From: Salticus scenicus
Lineage: Eukaryota > Arthropoda > Arachnida > Araneae > Salticidae
Length of the DNA: 64,000 nt
Reading direction: 5' to 3'
NCBI GenBank assembly: GCA_963930645.1
Contig: OZ005662.1
Span: 80,048,841-80,112,840, forward strand
Position 1 is the stretch's first letter. Each line of letters starts with the position of its first letter. Shown piece by piece: positions 43,394 to 54,582 of the stretch. The notes below the pieces were generated by a model that saw only the letters and a program-made list of their open reading frames with translations, was not told the origin of the DNA and did not search any database. Made by a program: the position numbers and the translations under genes.

Positions 43394-43980
43394 TCACTTC
43401 TTATTAATTCCCAGAGCTTTGATCAGAATTTCGTTTCCTGCTATTGTATTACTAACTAAAAAAGACTGCCATTTAGAGGTCTCCACAATATCATCCATGT
43501 TTCTTGCTAAGAAATGAACTGTTAAATCAGTGAGCTCTTTTTCGGAATGTTGAAGGGCCACAGTTAAAGTATCGCAAAAAGTATCCACCGATAAATTATT
43601 TTTCATAAATTCCAAACACCGGGATCTCAGCTATTGAACATCGTATTTATCGGCAGCGACAAAAAGGCTAAAAACGTTTCCCACTGAGAGATTTTGTATA
43701 TCGCCGCAGTACAAAAAATACAGAAAATCTCGAAAAGAATCTGGATCACAGTCCTTTATGTCTACAATTCCAGTGGCTCTTTCCTTCACGTCATGCCTGA
43801 ATGTAGCAGCAAATACCGAAGAGCGAGCACACAGGATGGCTTTGTGCGCTTGGAATTCTTGTCCTTTTACTTTGAGAGTGACGTCACAGTGCTCTTGTAT
43901 GTGAAACAACTGTTTCATGTCTTGAAGCGTCTTATTGCGAGAAAGTGCTGCTAATGCATGTTGTGGTATGCAGTCAGAAC
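43394..43980 (-). pseudogene. BTB/POZ (TDPOZ/SPOP-like) exon with nonsense codon
   Basis: A splice acceptor (TTTTTTTAG) precedes the exon at 43,981-43,982. The encoded region has HCDVTLKVKGQEFQAHKAIL, RSSVFAATF, GIVDIKDCDPDSFRDFLYFLY and ADKYDVQ, the BTB/POZ fold of SPOP/TDPOZ substrate adaptors for cullin-3 ubiquitin ligases, followed by a BACK-like C-terminal part. A TAG (complement at about 43,631) interrupts the exon exactly where the second copy has GAG, so this allele ends after the BTB domain. A MATH domain exon would be expected upstream (higher coordinates) but is not seen in the window. Confidence 0.75.
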
Positions 43981-45682
43981 CTAAAAAAATATAAACATGA
44001 AAAAAACTGAACATTAAAAATTCCTTATGTCTGCTTTTGAAATACAGCAATATACATATTATATGTCTTTCAAGAGAAGGAAGTAAAACGGCCTATAAAT
44101 ATTGAGAAGCGTATAATGGAATTTTTGATAAACGAGATTAATTCTGACAAATTTAATTCTATTTATATGCGAATTTAAATTACAATTAATAGTTTTAATC
44201 ATTTTACTATGATTTATTATTTAATAGTTTTATGCATACTGACGTAGGTGTACCCTGTTTAGTTCCCCATCATATTTATATTCTCATAAATTTCTAGCAT
44301 AAGACGTATTATATTCATGTTAAAAGAAATGAATTTGGTCGATCGCGCGACACGTTGACAGACTGCAATATGCCTCCTGATAGACTACCCACCTTTCAAT
44401 AAAAAACTAAACACCATAAAGCGCAAGAACTTGTAACAACTGTTTCGGGTCGAGTCTGAGTTATAGTCATTGAAGCTGTTTCTTAGCAATTCAGTGCTCG
44501 ATTTCTCTACCTTTAAAATAAGAATTTTGAAATGCGTTGCATTTCAGTCTTTTCGTCATCAAAATAACTTAAATGAGAAATTTTGCTTCTCTTCTTAAAT
44601 CTAATACCGTTAGTTCACCTGTTTACCCTCTCGTTCAAGCCACTGTTATTAATTTCTCTTAGTCAGAGGTGGGCAATATACTTCAAAAAAAGTATATGTA
44701 ATATACAATATACAAATACTCATCAATTTTGTCCAAAATATACAATATACAAATACTTTTCAGAATTTCGAAAATATACAATATACAATATACTCTTGAT
44801 TAAAAAAGTATATTTAATATACTTTCAGTATATACTTTATATTTATTTATTTATTTATTATTATTATTATATATATATATATTTTATCAGTGATAGTAGT
44901 GTTCGTTACAAAAGTACTGATTGTTTATTTCATTTCTCATAAAGAACCAATGAATTAATTTTTTGCTTAAATATTATAATCAATATTTTACGAAATTTAA
45001 ATAAAATATTTAGGCATTTATGAATTCTTAAATAATTAAAAAATACACTTGTAAACAAGATATTACCTCGAAAGGAAACCTTCACCATACTAATGAAATT
45101 ACTCTTTGTAAAATGCAGTAGAATATAGTATTATACAGTGTTATCATTCCTTCTGTTTAGGTAACAGTTAAACAAAGAATTAATCTGCTTCATTCAGTTA
45201 TATTATTTTGATCATTTTATATTTTTAGTTCCTCGTCTAAGCTTTTAGCGTTTTTACATGTTTTGAAGTTCGAGGAATTCAACGTTAATGAGTGTTCATA
45301 TGTGCATTAGTCAGTTTGTTAATATGTTTTTTGTTTTATGTTGCCAATATCTCAAGGATAAAGTATCCTAAAGAACTCAGACGAGTTTTAAAATATCCCT
45401 TATGAGATTGACAAAAACCTTATTGAATTCCAACATTCTAATTAAAAACTTTGTAAGTTTTTCGAAATTTAAGGTTTTCTTAACATGAAAGAACAGAGCC
45501 AAAATTCGCATAAATGTGAATTATGATCTCGGACCAGTTTTAAAGTATCATTTTTCATACTAGCATGAACACCATTGTTTATGACACATTGTATTTAAAA
45601 AATTTGTAAGTTATTCAAAAGTTAAAATTTTCTTAACATGGGAGATTTTCAGATAAATGATCATCAGTAGATAAGAAAGGCC
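43981..45682. other. Intergenic; AT-rich tandem TATACAATATAC repeats
   Basis: The part next to the BTB exon is presumably intron. At about 44,664 CAGAGGTGGGCA resembles a hAT tip and leads into tandem ATATACAATATACAAATACT words up to 44,840 and a TATT/ATT microsatellite near 44,845-44,880. No matching second hAT end was found. The rest is featureless AT-rich DNA. Confidence 0.4.
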
Positions 45683-46190
45683 GGTTCACCATCAGGAGGG
45701 TGGTGCAAGGGTGCAAGGCGGAGCGAACGGAGCCGTGCGGATGCCGCACCATCCCCTGAGGGTCTAGATGAGTTGGTATTGACCTTGAGACATCCTCTGA
45801 CTTAATCGTGAAACGTGACGAAGGTGTTAATGAAGAAATTTAATTAAAAAATTAATTAGTGATTTTGTAAAAGGAGATGATGGTTTTAAAAAGAGATTTT
45901 TTGTGGAGTAGTGTGAAGGTTATTGTTTATGAGTAATGAATTATAAAAATTAAAAAAAGAGAAAAAAATTTAAAATTTAAAAAAATTTAAAAATTTAAAA
46001 ATTGAGAAATAAATAGGAAATAAATAAAAAATATGAATTTAACAATGAAGGATGTTGATGTGAATATATTATGAAAGAAATAGAGAAGTCTGACTGGGGT
46101 TCGAACCCGGTACCTTGCAGTAAAAAATATTTCAGCAGTTTTCGCGTATGTGTGAGCGATTTTTCTATTATATACCTGTACAAATCTTTT
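45683..46190 (+). repeat. Diverged Polinton inverted-repeat remnant
   Basis: Same order of words as the left Polinton TIR: GGGTGGTGCAAGG, TGCGGATGCCGCACCA, CCCTGAGGGTCTAGATG, TGACCTTGAGACATCCTCT, TAATCGTGAAA-GTGACGA, AGAAATTTAATTAAAA, then GGGGTTCGAACCCGG and TTTTTCTATTATAT. Identity is clearly lower than between the two TIRs of the intact element, so it comes from an older, related insertion. A further tRNA-like piece (GATTCGAACCCAACACCTG) follows at about 46,372-46,450. It is also present at about 62,975-63,485. Confidence 0.75.
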
Positions 46191-47971
46191 TAAATCTATG
46201 AATGCAATTATTCGAAAATGATATTAATTACAGAATAATAATTAAAAAATATTAATTAAGGATTTCCTTATAAAAATTCACCATATATTTTATGAAAAAA
46301 AAAATGACAATGTACATGAAAATTAAATAGAATGAAAGAAAGAAAGCGTAGAAACATAGAATATGACTGAGATTCGAACCCAACACCTGCTTGAAGTAAA
46401 GAAACAGTAGTTTGCAAGTACTTTAACCACTGTTCTTTAGAAATATGCATACGCAGATCTTTTTAAACCAAAGAATGCTGCATAATTACTTGATTGATAA
46501 ATATTCGTTTTAAAAATAGTTTTCCTGTAAAGTTTCTTCATTTCAACCCAATTGTATATATTTTAATCTACCTCACAATAGATAATATTTTAAATGGGAG
46601 ATATTAGATAATTCTAATTTTTGATTTTAAACAATTTTCAGCAAAAATAGTTTTTTTACAATTAGTTAATTGTATTTAACAGTTTAAAATAAATTCTTAA
46701 AGTTTTTTCACGCCTAACTTTTTTTCAACTTGTATCGTGTTGATCTAAAGTAAATAAAACAATAAAGTTTTTAGCTGACTGCACCAATTTAAAACATAAT
46801 TAAAAAGGATTCCCCCCAAGACATTTACCAGTTCTGTGCTAACTTGTTTTCAAAAGATGGTTTTACAATAGCTGAAGAATTTTTCCCCTTAAGGCTTCTC
46901 TAGATGACATTGAGCAATACAGGAACGGACAAGCGGAGGGGGAGGCTTTTATATCTGCTATTCAAACAATGTTACATTTTTTGGCAAAACACATCGGTTT
47001 TCTTATAGAAGTTTTAAATATTTTTATTTCAAGTCTTATATTATACTACAAATCCTCCAACACTCAAAAAATATCAGTTCATTGAATTCATTTAACTGAG
47101 TAATACAAACTTTCCTTTAATATTATTTGATCGTACTTGAAAATTTTTCTTTCACATACAATAAATTCTCTCTCACTCTTTAAAAGTATACAAGTTTCCA
47201 AACATAGAGATTATTAAAAATTTACATTTATTCGTTTTAAACGCGATCTGCCTGACACTTCCCGAAACATTTTTTGTAATTCATTCCCATCATTAATTAT
47301 TTTAACCTATATTTCCTAAGAAATATTCAACAATCTGTCTCAAAATAAAGAGTTTTCACTACTTTGCCACACTTTAACATAGCGAAATACACCACCCTTT
47401 AAGCTATCTTTTACTCGGTTTTTCTTTACAAAGTTTGTAAATAATGAAAGTAACTTTGAAAAAATTCAGAGTTGAAAAAATATTAATATATGATTTTAAA
47501 AATACATTCATGTTCACGGATGTATACTTAGACTTTACAAATGTATTTAAACATAGTTAAAAAATATTTTGACCAAGTATTGTAGATTACAAACATATAA
47601 TTATAAACTGAAAAGTTTTCGCACAAATTATTTTACTTGACGTAAATTTAACTATCATTTTTAACAAAAATACCAATAAATTACACTCCTTATAGACTAC
47701 TATTCATCAACTCACATATATTTTCCTCACCTTTATTAACTTTTACAGTCTAATAATTTTTATACACTTCCATGATTCTTCACATTATTTTAGAGTAAAC
47801 CTGTACAATTTAGTGATAAATATGCAAATATGAAAACATTCTAACATAAATTTGGCTTGATTTAAAACAATTTAGTAATATTTTCGAATATATATTACAA
47901 GATTTAGAATGTATTTGGTAGAGTTTAAAATATATTTGGTGATTAATTCAGATTTGGCGAGATACATACAG
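46191..47971. other. Intergenic, second tRNA-like piece, then AT-rich DNA
   Basis: Bases 46,372-46,450 repeat the tRNA-like segment of the Polinton end. From 46,460 to 47,970 nothing is recognised apart from AT-rich sequence. The duplicated block ends at 46,700 only because the window ends. Confidence 0.45.
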
Positions 47972-47978
47972 TATAAAT
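47972..47978 (+). promoter_or_regulatory. TATA box of the first zinc-finger gene
   Basis: TATAAAT lies 113 bp before the chosen ATG, in the context CAGTATAAATGAGG. It is a plausible core promoter with a short 5' leader. Confidence 0.45.
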
Positions 47979-48090
47979 GAGGAGCGAACAAAAATATCAC
48001 CACTTACTAACTTATTTTCACGGAGTGAAGACGTCTGTTTTTTAACCTGAATTCAGTGAAGCATATTGACAGTTTAAATTGGGTCAAGAG

Positions 48091-49128
48091 ATGGATCTAT
48101 CTGCGGAGACACCTATTTCAAATCAACAAACCGCTATATCACAAATCGATGACAAGAAGTTATCAAACCTTCCGATATGTCCAACTTGTAATAAAACTTT
48201 TTCTAAAAAGTCTAATTTAACTCGGCATGCAATGATTCATTCGGGTGTGAAGCCTTTTATTTGCAATGTATGTCAAAAATCATTTAGTAGACCCGACGAT
48301 TTGAAGAAACATTTAATAATTCATGAAAAGATTCCTACAGAATATGGATGTGAACAATGTAGTGAAAGCTTTAATCGCAAGTATGAATTACTGAATCATA
48401 TTAGAAAAAATCACAAAAAGACTTTATCTATGCATGTTTGTGATGTATGTAGTGAAATCTTCAGATGGAAATATGAGTTATTGAAACACATGAGAAAAAA
48501 CCATCAAAAGCCTCCACCGCAACATGAGCTGTCAGATTCCATAAGAAAAAATCATCGAAAGTCTTCACCGCAACATTTTTGTGAAAAATGCAGTGAAGTA
48601 TTTAAATATAAAAAAGATTTGCGTCATCATACTTTAGACAAACATCGATCTTCTTTAGTACAGGTGCAAATAACAAATTCTTCTGATCAAGATTTACTTA
48701 GGGAGAAAACTAAACATTTTAAAAGACAAAACGCTCTCAATGTGTTTACAACCACTACCTTTGACAATAAAAACAATGATATAGATTTATTATCATTTTT
48801 TAATAATTTAAAAACTGATATTTTAAATGAACTGTACTTTCAATTAAATGAGAAAAGAGCACTGAAATGGCATACAATTGTTAAAGTTAAACTTACCCGT
48901 ACTGTGCAAGAAGGGCCTCAGGAATTTTTTTCTCCCTTTTTTCGATCAAATACTTTTACATCCTTTTCATCAATAAGTATTGATAATGATCTTGAAAAAG
49001 CTTTTGCCAAGATGATAAAGAGTTTTGAAGAATTTAATGAACAAGGATCAGACTGGACTTTAGAAGAAATTATCGAATTAGAACTTCATATGGCTAAATT
49101 CACCCCCTTTTCTTCGTCAAAAAACTAG
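48091..49128 (+). CDS. C2H2 zinc-finger protein with Polinton-PolB N-terminal domain
   Basis: 345 residues, single exon. Five C2H2 fingers (starting CPTCNKTFSKKSNLTRH, CNVCQKSFSR, CEQCSESFNR, CDVCSEIFRW, CEKCSEVFKY) and a degenerate sixth between the fourth and fifth. The C-terminal about 120 residues align to the segment that follows the fingers in the Polinton polymerase: both have an LNVF start, a helix with D-L--FF, A-KWH, F--F and a closing GS-W-LE-II-LE---AK--P. There is no exonuclease or polymerase domain. ATG at 48,091 is preferred over upstream non-ATG codons because the paralog at 49,402 starts MDNTLASEET in the same alignment. Probably a DNA-binding protein. Function unknown. Confidence 0.8.
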   Translation: MDLSAETPISNQQTAISQIDDKKLSNLPICPTCNKTFSKKSNLTRHAMIHSGVKPFICNVCQKSFSRPDDLKKHLIIHEKIPTEYGCEQCSESFNRKYELLNHIRKNHKKTLSMHVCDVCSEIFRWKYELLKHMRKNHQKPPPQHELSDSIRKNHRKSSPQHFCEKCSEVFKYKKDLRHHTLDKHRSSLVQVQITNSSDQDLLREKTKHFKRQNALNVFTTTTFDNKNNDIDLLSFFNNLKTDILNELYFQLNEKRALKWHTIVKVKLTRTVQEGPQEFFSPFFRSNTFTSFSSISIDNDLEKAFAKMIKSFEEFNEQGSDWTLEEIIELELHMAKFTPFSSSKN

Positions 49129-49401
49129 AATTTCCAGTAAGATTTAATTATTATAGTATCATATAAGACAAAATTTGGCTAAATTTCTACTAATATTGGC
49201 GATAGTTATAAAAATTTGACATGAAATTAGAAAATTTGGCGTAAATTCTTAAGTAAAACTGATGAACGAAGAAAAAATTTGAATTAGTTGCAATCTTTTC
49301 TCACTGTAGAGTTGTCTAAGTTCTCATACTTAGTAGTTTTAAACATTTTTAAAGTCTTACTTTTAGAGTGATTTTTTATACTTTGCTAACTGAAGCACAA
49401 A
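49129..49401 (+). promoter_or_regulatory. Intergenic spacer between tandem zinc-finger genes
   Basis: 273 bp of AT-rich DNA with a TTTTTTATAC word about 30 bp before the second gene that could serve as a TATA element. No clear AATAAA for the first gene was found. Confidence 0.3.
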
Positions 49402-50487
49402 ATGGATAATACTTTAGCGTCTGAGGAGACTCACGTTTCTGTTCAACAACCCCCTTCATCAAGTTTTGAGGATGAGAAGTTATCTAAACTTTTTATTTGT
49501 CTAACTTGTAATAAGTCATTTTTAAAAAAATCCTATCTTACTAGGCATGTAAAGGTTCACAATGACATTAAACCTAATATTTGTTACGTGTGTGAGAAAG
49601 GATTTGTTACTTTACATCGTTTAAAAAGACATATGGAAAAACATACAAAAATTTCCATAAGATACAAATGTGAATATTGTATTGAAAATTTCAATCGCAA
49701 GTGTGATTTATCGAAACATAAGAGATTATTTCATCAAAAAGTCTTACCTAAACATCTATGTATTATTTGTAAAGATGCTTTTAAACACAAGTATGAATTA
49801 GAAAAACACAAGAGGGTGCATTATCGTAAACCTGAGTATCTATGTGAGGAATGTTCTATAGCCTTTTCAACTAAACATGCTTTTTCAAACCATAAGCGAA
49901 AAAGTCATAAAAAGACTTTACATACATACTGCTGCGACGAATGTACTGATACTTTTACAAACAAACGACATTTTTTAAAACATAAAAGAAATATACATAA
50001 AAAATCTTCAATACAAACTAGATGTGATGAATGCAGTGAAACTTTTCAGTGTAAGTATGAATTATTGCAACATAAGAGAAAGAATCATCTTAAAGGCTTT
50101 AACATCCGTAGAAATTGCAATGAACGAAGTACTAACAATGAGTTACCAACAGTTAATAATGACAGTGAGAATCTGGACTTGTTAAATTTTTTGGATAATT
50201 TTCACACTGAATGTATAAATGATGTTTTTGACTTACCTTCCAACAACTTTCAGAATGAAAATATAGACTTAGACTTCAAAAATTTTTTGAACAATTCGAA
50301 TGTAGAATATACAAGTGAAAATAATGTTGACAACTTATCTACCAAAGTTGAAAATAAGGACTTAAATAATTTTAACCTGATACAAACTGATTTACCTCTA
50401 GTAAACTATGACAATGAAAGTCTGAACTTGTTAACTTTTTTGAATAACTTTAATCCCAAATGTATGAACAATATCCCAACAATATAG
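49402..50487 (+). CDS. Seven-finger C2H2 protein, tandem paralog
   Basis: 361 residues, single exon. Seven C2H2 fingers (CLTCNKSFLKK, CYVCEKGFVT, CEYCIENFNR, CIICKDAFKH, CEECSIAFST, CDECTDTFTN, CDECSETFQC). The N-terminus aligns with the gene at 48,091. After the fingers it lacks the KWH domain but has three tandem versions of that domain's first helix (ENLDLLNFLDNFHTECIND, ENIDLDFKNFLNNSNVEY, ESLNLLTFLNNFNPKCMNN), each preceded by N/D-rich linkers. An AATAAA follows at 50,523. Most likely a DNA-binding factor. The truncation of the C-terminal domain sets it apart from its neighbour. Confidence 0.75.
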   Translation: MDNTLASEETHVSVQQPPSSSFEDEKLSKLFICLTCNKSFLKKSYLTRHVKVHNDIKPNICYVCEKGFVTLHRLKRHMEKHTKISIRYKCEYCIENFNRKCDLSKHKRLFHQKVLPKHLCIICKDAFKHKYELEKHKRVHYRKPEYLCEECSIAFSTKHAFSNHKRKSHKKTLHTYCCDECTDTFTNKRHFLKHKRNIHKKSSIQTRCDECSETFQCKYELLQHKRKNHLKGFNIRRNCNERSTNNELPTVNNDSENLDLLNFLDNFHTECINDVFDLPSNNFQNENIDLDFKNFLNNSNVEYTSENNVDNLSTKVENKDLNNFNLIQTDLPLVNYDNESLNLLTFLNNFNPKCMNNIPTI

Positions 50488-51224
50488 ATTTGCTGTTTTG
50501 TATTATTGTGAATGAGTTTCAAATAAAAATATTTCAATGAAAACGGTTTGTTTTAATTTTTATTACAAAATCACCTTTTATAGAATATTTTCTATTAGAA
50601 TACAAACTTAAGTGTCATCTTTTTGAAATAAAGCATGTAAAAAGTTTACTTGGATATTAGAGATATACTTTTTTAATTACTGTAGAAGTATTGTTTGAGT
50701 ATAATATTTAAACACTAAGTAAAATTTATGCACAATAGTAGTTTTATAAACTATCAATCTTACATCGAAGAAGAAAAAAACTTGTAAAATTGGTTTTCCA
50801 CTCAATTGTAAAGTACTTGTAAAAATCTTTATTTTCCTAAGTATCATATTTGAATCTTAATTTGAATATACATATTCAAAGTGATTTGTACTTTAACTAA
50901 AATCACAATCTTTATTCCAAAGAGTGTAAAAATAATGTTATAGTAACAACTTAAACTTTTATATATAGATACTTTCACGATTCTATTTTAACTTTTTTAT
51001 TTTTAGAATACAGAAAATATTTTGTAAGAATTGTGAAAGCTTAATTTTAGAAGTTTGTGAAATTTTACAAAATTTTTTTAACATTTTTGTCAAATGTTTT
51101 CTTCATCTCACATCACTTAGAAAAATTAATTGTTTTAGTAGAATTGCTAACACAAAGCATTAAGTTAGAAAATTTGTAGATAAAACTTAAAAGGTATGAA
51201 AAACCATATGTGATGTAATAACAA

Positions 51225-51255
<31 letters not shown>

Positions 51256-51600
51256 GTTTCAAGTTTAGACATAGTTGAACAAGCTTGAGCAGACACTAAA
51301 ACCTGTTGCTGACGTCATAACGCGTGTGATGGAAGATTATAATCATTGGATACGAGTTCCCCCTAATACACTACGTCACGAACCCATGATGTGACAAAAA
51401 CAACCATTTTGCTCACACTTCTCACCTTTGTTGAACTTATATTATTTTACTCTGCATATTAACAATAATCTGTAAAAAAACTTTGTCGTTTTTACACTTT
51501 GTTGTAAAAAGTTTTCGTCTAAACATCAAATGATATATTTTAGACATCTTTTCAGTATAAGGAAAGTTGATACTTTTCTCATGTATAGTAAAATTATGAT
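50488..51600. other. Intergenic AT-rich DNA with a CRE-like site
   Basis: No gene seen. There is a (TA)n run at about 51,233-51,256, and TGACGTCA at 51,310-51,317, the same octamer found twice upstream of the AlkB-like gene in the Polinton. Confidence 0.4.
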
Positions 51601-51604
51601 TAAT

Positions 51605-51657
51605 CGAAATCCCGATATGGCTTAAACCACTGTCCTATAGAAATATTTCAAACATAT
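51605..51657 (+). repeat. Short Polinton-end-like / tRNA-like remnant
   Basis: AAACCACTGTCCTATAGAAATAT resembles the inner part of the Polinton left TIR near 24,060 (AAACCACTGACCTATGGAAATAT) and the piece at 46,425, in the same orientation. It ends directly before the third zinc-finger-family fragment. Confidence 0.5.
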
Positions 51658-51861
51658 ATGTTTAAAACACTGATGTTTTACCCCAATGAGAATAATGAGT
51701 GTGATTTAGAAGTATTTCAATCATATATACAGTCTCATGTACATGAAAAACTTAAGTCTGAATTAAAAGAAAAGCATACCCTGAAGTGGTATATGGTTAT
51801 GAAAGTAACCTTGGAACGTAAAAAACCTGATGAAGACATGGAAGAGACATACATATTTTAG
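51658..51861 (+). pseudogene. Third PolB-N-terminal-domain fragment, cut by gap
   Basis: 67 codons. NECDLEVFQSYIQSHVHEKL and HTLKWYMVMKVTLERK align with DIDLLSFFNNLKTDILNEL and RALKWHTIVKVKLTR of the gene at 48,091 and with the polymerase. No zinc fingers precede it. The frame closes with a TAG immediately before the run of N, so whether it is a truncated gene or continues by splicing cannot be told. Confidence 0.6.
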
Positions 51862-52061
51862 NNNNNNNNNNNNNNNNNNNNNNNNNNNNNNNNNNNNNNN
51901 NNNNNNNNNNNNNNNNNNNNNNNNNNNNNNNNNNNNNNNNNNNNNNNNNNNNNNNNNNNNNNNNNNNNNNNNNNNNNNNNNNNNNNNNNNNNNNNNNNNN
52001 NNNNNNNNNNNNNNNNNNNNNNNNNNNNNNNNNNNNNNNNNNNNNNNNNNNNNNNNNNNNN
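51862..52061. other. Assembly gap, 200 N
   Basis: A run of exactly 200 N. The sequence after it restarts at the equivalent of position 20,622, the hallmark of a scaffold join between two versions of the same locus. Open frames crossing it are meaningless. Confidence 0.99.
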
Positions 52062-52329
52062 TTGCATGTAATCTAGGTAAGATTTATTTTTTAATTTTAA
52101 TTGATCAATAATTTTAACTTTTCTAAAACAAGCATTGAATATTTGAATATAATTAAAAGCAGCAATCCTTCCTTTTTTATATATTTTAATTCATCCTCCC
52201 AACCAACCAACCAACAATGCCACCAGCCACCACTTTTTTATTGGCTTTTATTATTTTTTAAATTCTTTTGTTATACGCATAAGAGTGTTTTCTATTTTTT
52301 TGACAGATACTTTTATTGATATATTAATG

Positions 52330-53015
52330 AATTAACAAAATGTTTTGGGAAGCCCAAATGTAAAGTTTCCCTAATAAGTTTATTAATGTTTTATTTTGAA
52401 ATTTAGCACAACATAAATTATTGATTCGATTATAAGTGATTAAAAATGATATTTCTGAAAACAGAGAGATGCAGGCATGATTTAAAATGGTTAAACAAAT
52501 CAACTTTAAGCTGAAATCTTGTTTTTTTTATCATAAATATCAGTATCAGTATAAATTTTATTTTCGTTGAAATGAATTTTAAGATCCAGGAAGTTTATGA
52601 TTTTATCTTTATTTATAGTCTAAGTTAATTTTAAATTTGAAGGATAGTCTGAAGCAGTTAAATCAGATGACTTTTTATTAATGAATAAAACGATTACATC
52701 ATCAATGTATCGGTATAGTAAGCTATGGTCAAAAGTAAATTTGCAGTCATAATAATAAATATAAAGATCAGTCAATAAACTTGAACTACATCCCCCACTT
52801 TTTGGAAATAATGCCCACTTTTTGGAAATAAGTGAGGTTATTGTGTAAGATATAGTTATTATAGATGATGAAATTAAGAAGAGTTTAAAATTTTTCATTA
52901 TTAAAGTTATTAGGTAATTTAATCTGACTTTTGTATTTAATGAAAAGATGATTGATAATTTAATAAAGGTCAGATAAAATAATATTATTAAACAGAACCT
53001 GAAAATCATAAGTAA
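52330..53015 (-). pseudogene. Reverse-transcriptase fragment, second copy
   Basis: Same decayed RYIDDV-containing RT fragment as at 20,890-21,575, without visible difference over the open frame ending at 52,620. The interruptions are shared, so the decay predates the split of the two copies. Confidence 0.6.
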
Positions 53016-54270
53016 TCTATATATATAAAATCGTTCTTCCTGACTAAATGAGTGAGTGAGGAGGTGATTCATCATCGCCCAGCCCAAACCGCTAGACCTA
53101 GAAGCATGAAATTTTGTGACAATGTTCTTTCTATGACGTAGGCATCCACTAAGAAGCGATTTTACAAAATTTGCCCCCAAGGGAGGGGGAGAGAGCAAAA
53201 CGTGATTTCACAAAATCCTTCATATCTCAAACAAAAAAAAACAGATATCCGTAAAATTTTTCCTTTAAAATATAGCTAATACAAACGTCTAAAAACCAAT
53301 TTCTCGAATTTTCGAAATTCGGTCTCCAAGGGGGGCGGGGGGGCGGGGCAAAACGTGATTTCACATGCGTAAAACGTGATTTCGCATAATCCTACATATC
53401 TCAAACAAAAAAAAAACAGATGTATGTGAAATTTTTGCTTTAAAATATAGCTAATAAAAATATCTAAAAGCCAATTTCTGGAATTTTAGAAATTCAGCCC
53501 CCAGGTGGGGCAGCAAGGGGGGGGGCTATGGGGCAAAAACAAACAGAAATACAGTTAAGCCGTTCAATATTGGTACAGATAGGTTTTAAAGGCCTGCAAG
53601 TCGAATGGGGATATTTTCGAAAGTGTAAAGTTATTAGGAGGGCCGGAAAGGAGGAGGGGAGAGGGGGGCAAAAAAATAAAAATAGAGTTAGATTGTTCAA
53701 AATTGGTATATTAGAGGTTTTCGATACTTACAAATCGATTGCAGATATTTTCGAATTTGTAAAATTATTAGGAGGGGTGGGAAGAGGGGTGGGGCGGTAA
53801 AGGGGGGGCTATGGGCAAAAACAAATAGAAATTCAGTTAGGCCGTTCAAAATTAGTACACATAGATTTTAGAGGCCTGCAAATCGAATGGGGATATTTTC
53901 GAAAGTGTAAAGTTATTAAGATGGACGGGAAGGAGGATGGGGGGCGGAGGGGCAAAAAAAAAAATAGAGTTAGAACATTCAAAATTGGTACATAGAGGTT
54001 TACGATACCTACAAATCGGTTGCGGATATTTTCGAATTTTTTAAATTATTGGTAGGCGCGAAAAGGGGGGGGGAGCGGTGGGGCAAAAAAATAAAAATAG
54101 AGATTGATCGTTCAAAACTGGCGCATAGAGGTTTTTGATACTTACAAATCGATTACGGATATTTTCGAATTTGTAAAATTATTAGGATAGACGGGAGAGG
54201 TTAGCGAAAGGAGAAAATAATAGAAATAAGAGTTAGAGCATTTTGGGAATTTTTTCCGAAGGCAGTGAGA
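53016..54270 (+). mobile_element. Helitron-like 5' end and G-rich array, second copy
   Basis: Equivalent of 21,576-22,830. Small length differences occur in the G runs (for example near 53,520 and 53,940), as expected for slippage between alleles. Confidence 0.55.
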
Positions 54271-54582
54271 ACCCGGTGCGACATTTTTCCTTATCAGATT
54301 TTGTTTCTCTTTTTTATCACGTGATAAAAACTAATGCAATTTTGAAAATTCAGTAATTATAGTGATTCATTTAAAAATAGACAGACCGAGTGCCGGTGAA
54401 TACAGACTGTCTGCGAATCCGCCCCCCCCCCCCATCCCCGTTAGGATCCCTTTCTTTCTGTTTTTTTTTTTTTTTTTTTTTTTAAGAACCATTCTGCATC
54501 CATATCCATGCTGTTATGTTACCATCACCTATCTGCTATGTCGTCGTCTAATCATCACGCCGGAGTTCCGTTTGAACTCCCT

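Larger units (their letters stand above)
40389..46700. repeat. Duplicated block, first copy, right part
   Basis: Matches 57,677-64,000 nearly base for base (6,312 against 6,324 bp; differences are mostly homopolymers, microsatellites and single bases). The match runs to the end of the window, so the second copy continues beyond it. Confidence 0.9.

Noticed and set aside
43694..43954. 86-residue plus-strand frame over the BTB exon
   Set aside because: Antisense shadow of the BTB coding sequence.
51830..52111. Open frames running through the N gap
   Set aside because: Translation through unknown bases has no meaning.
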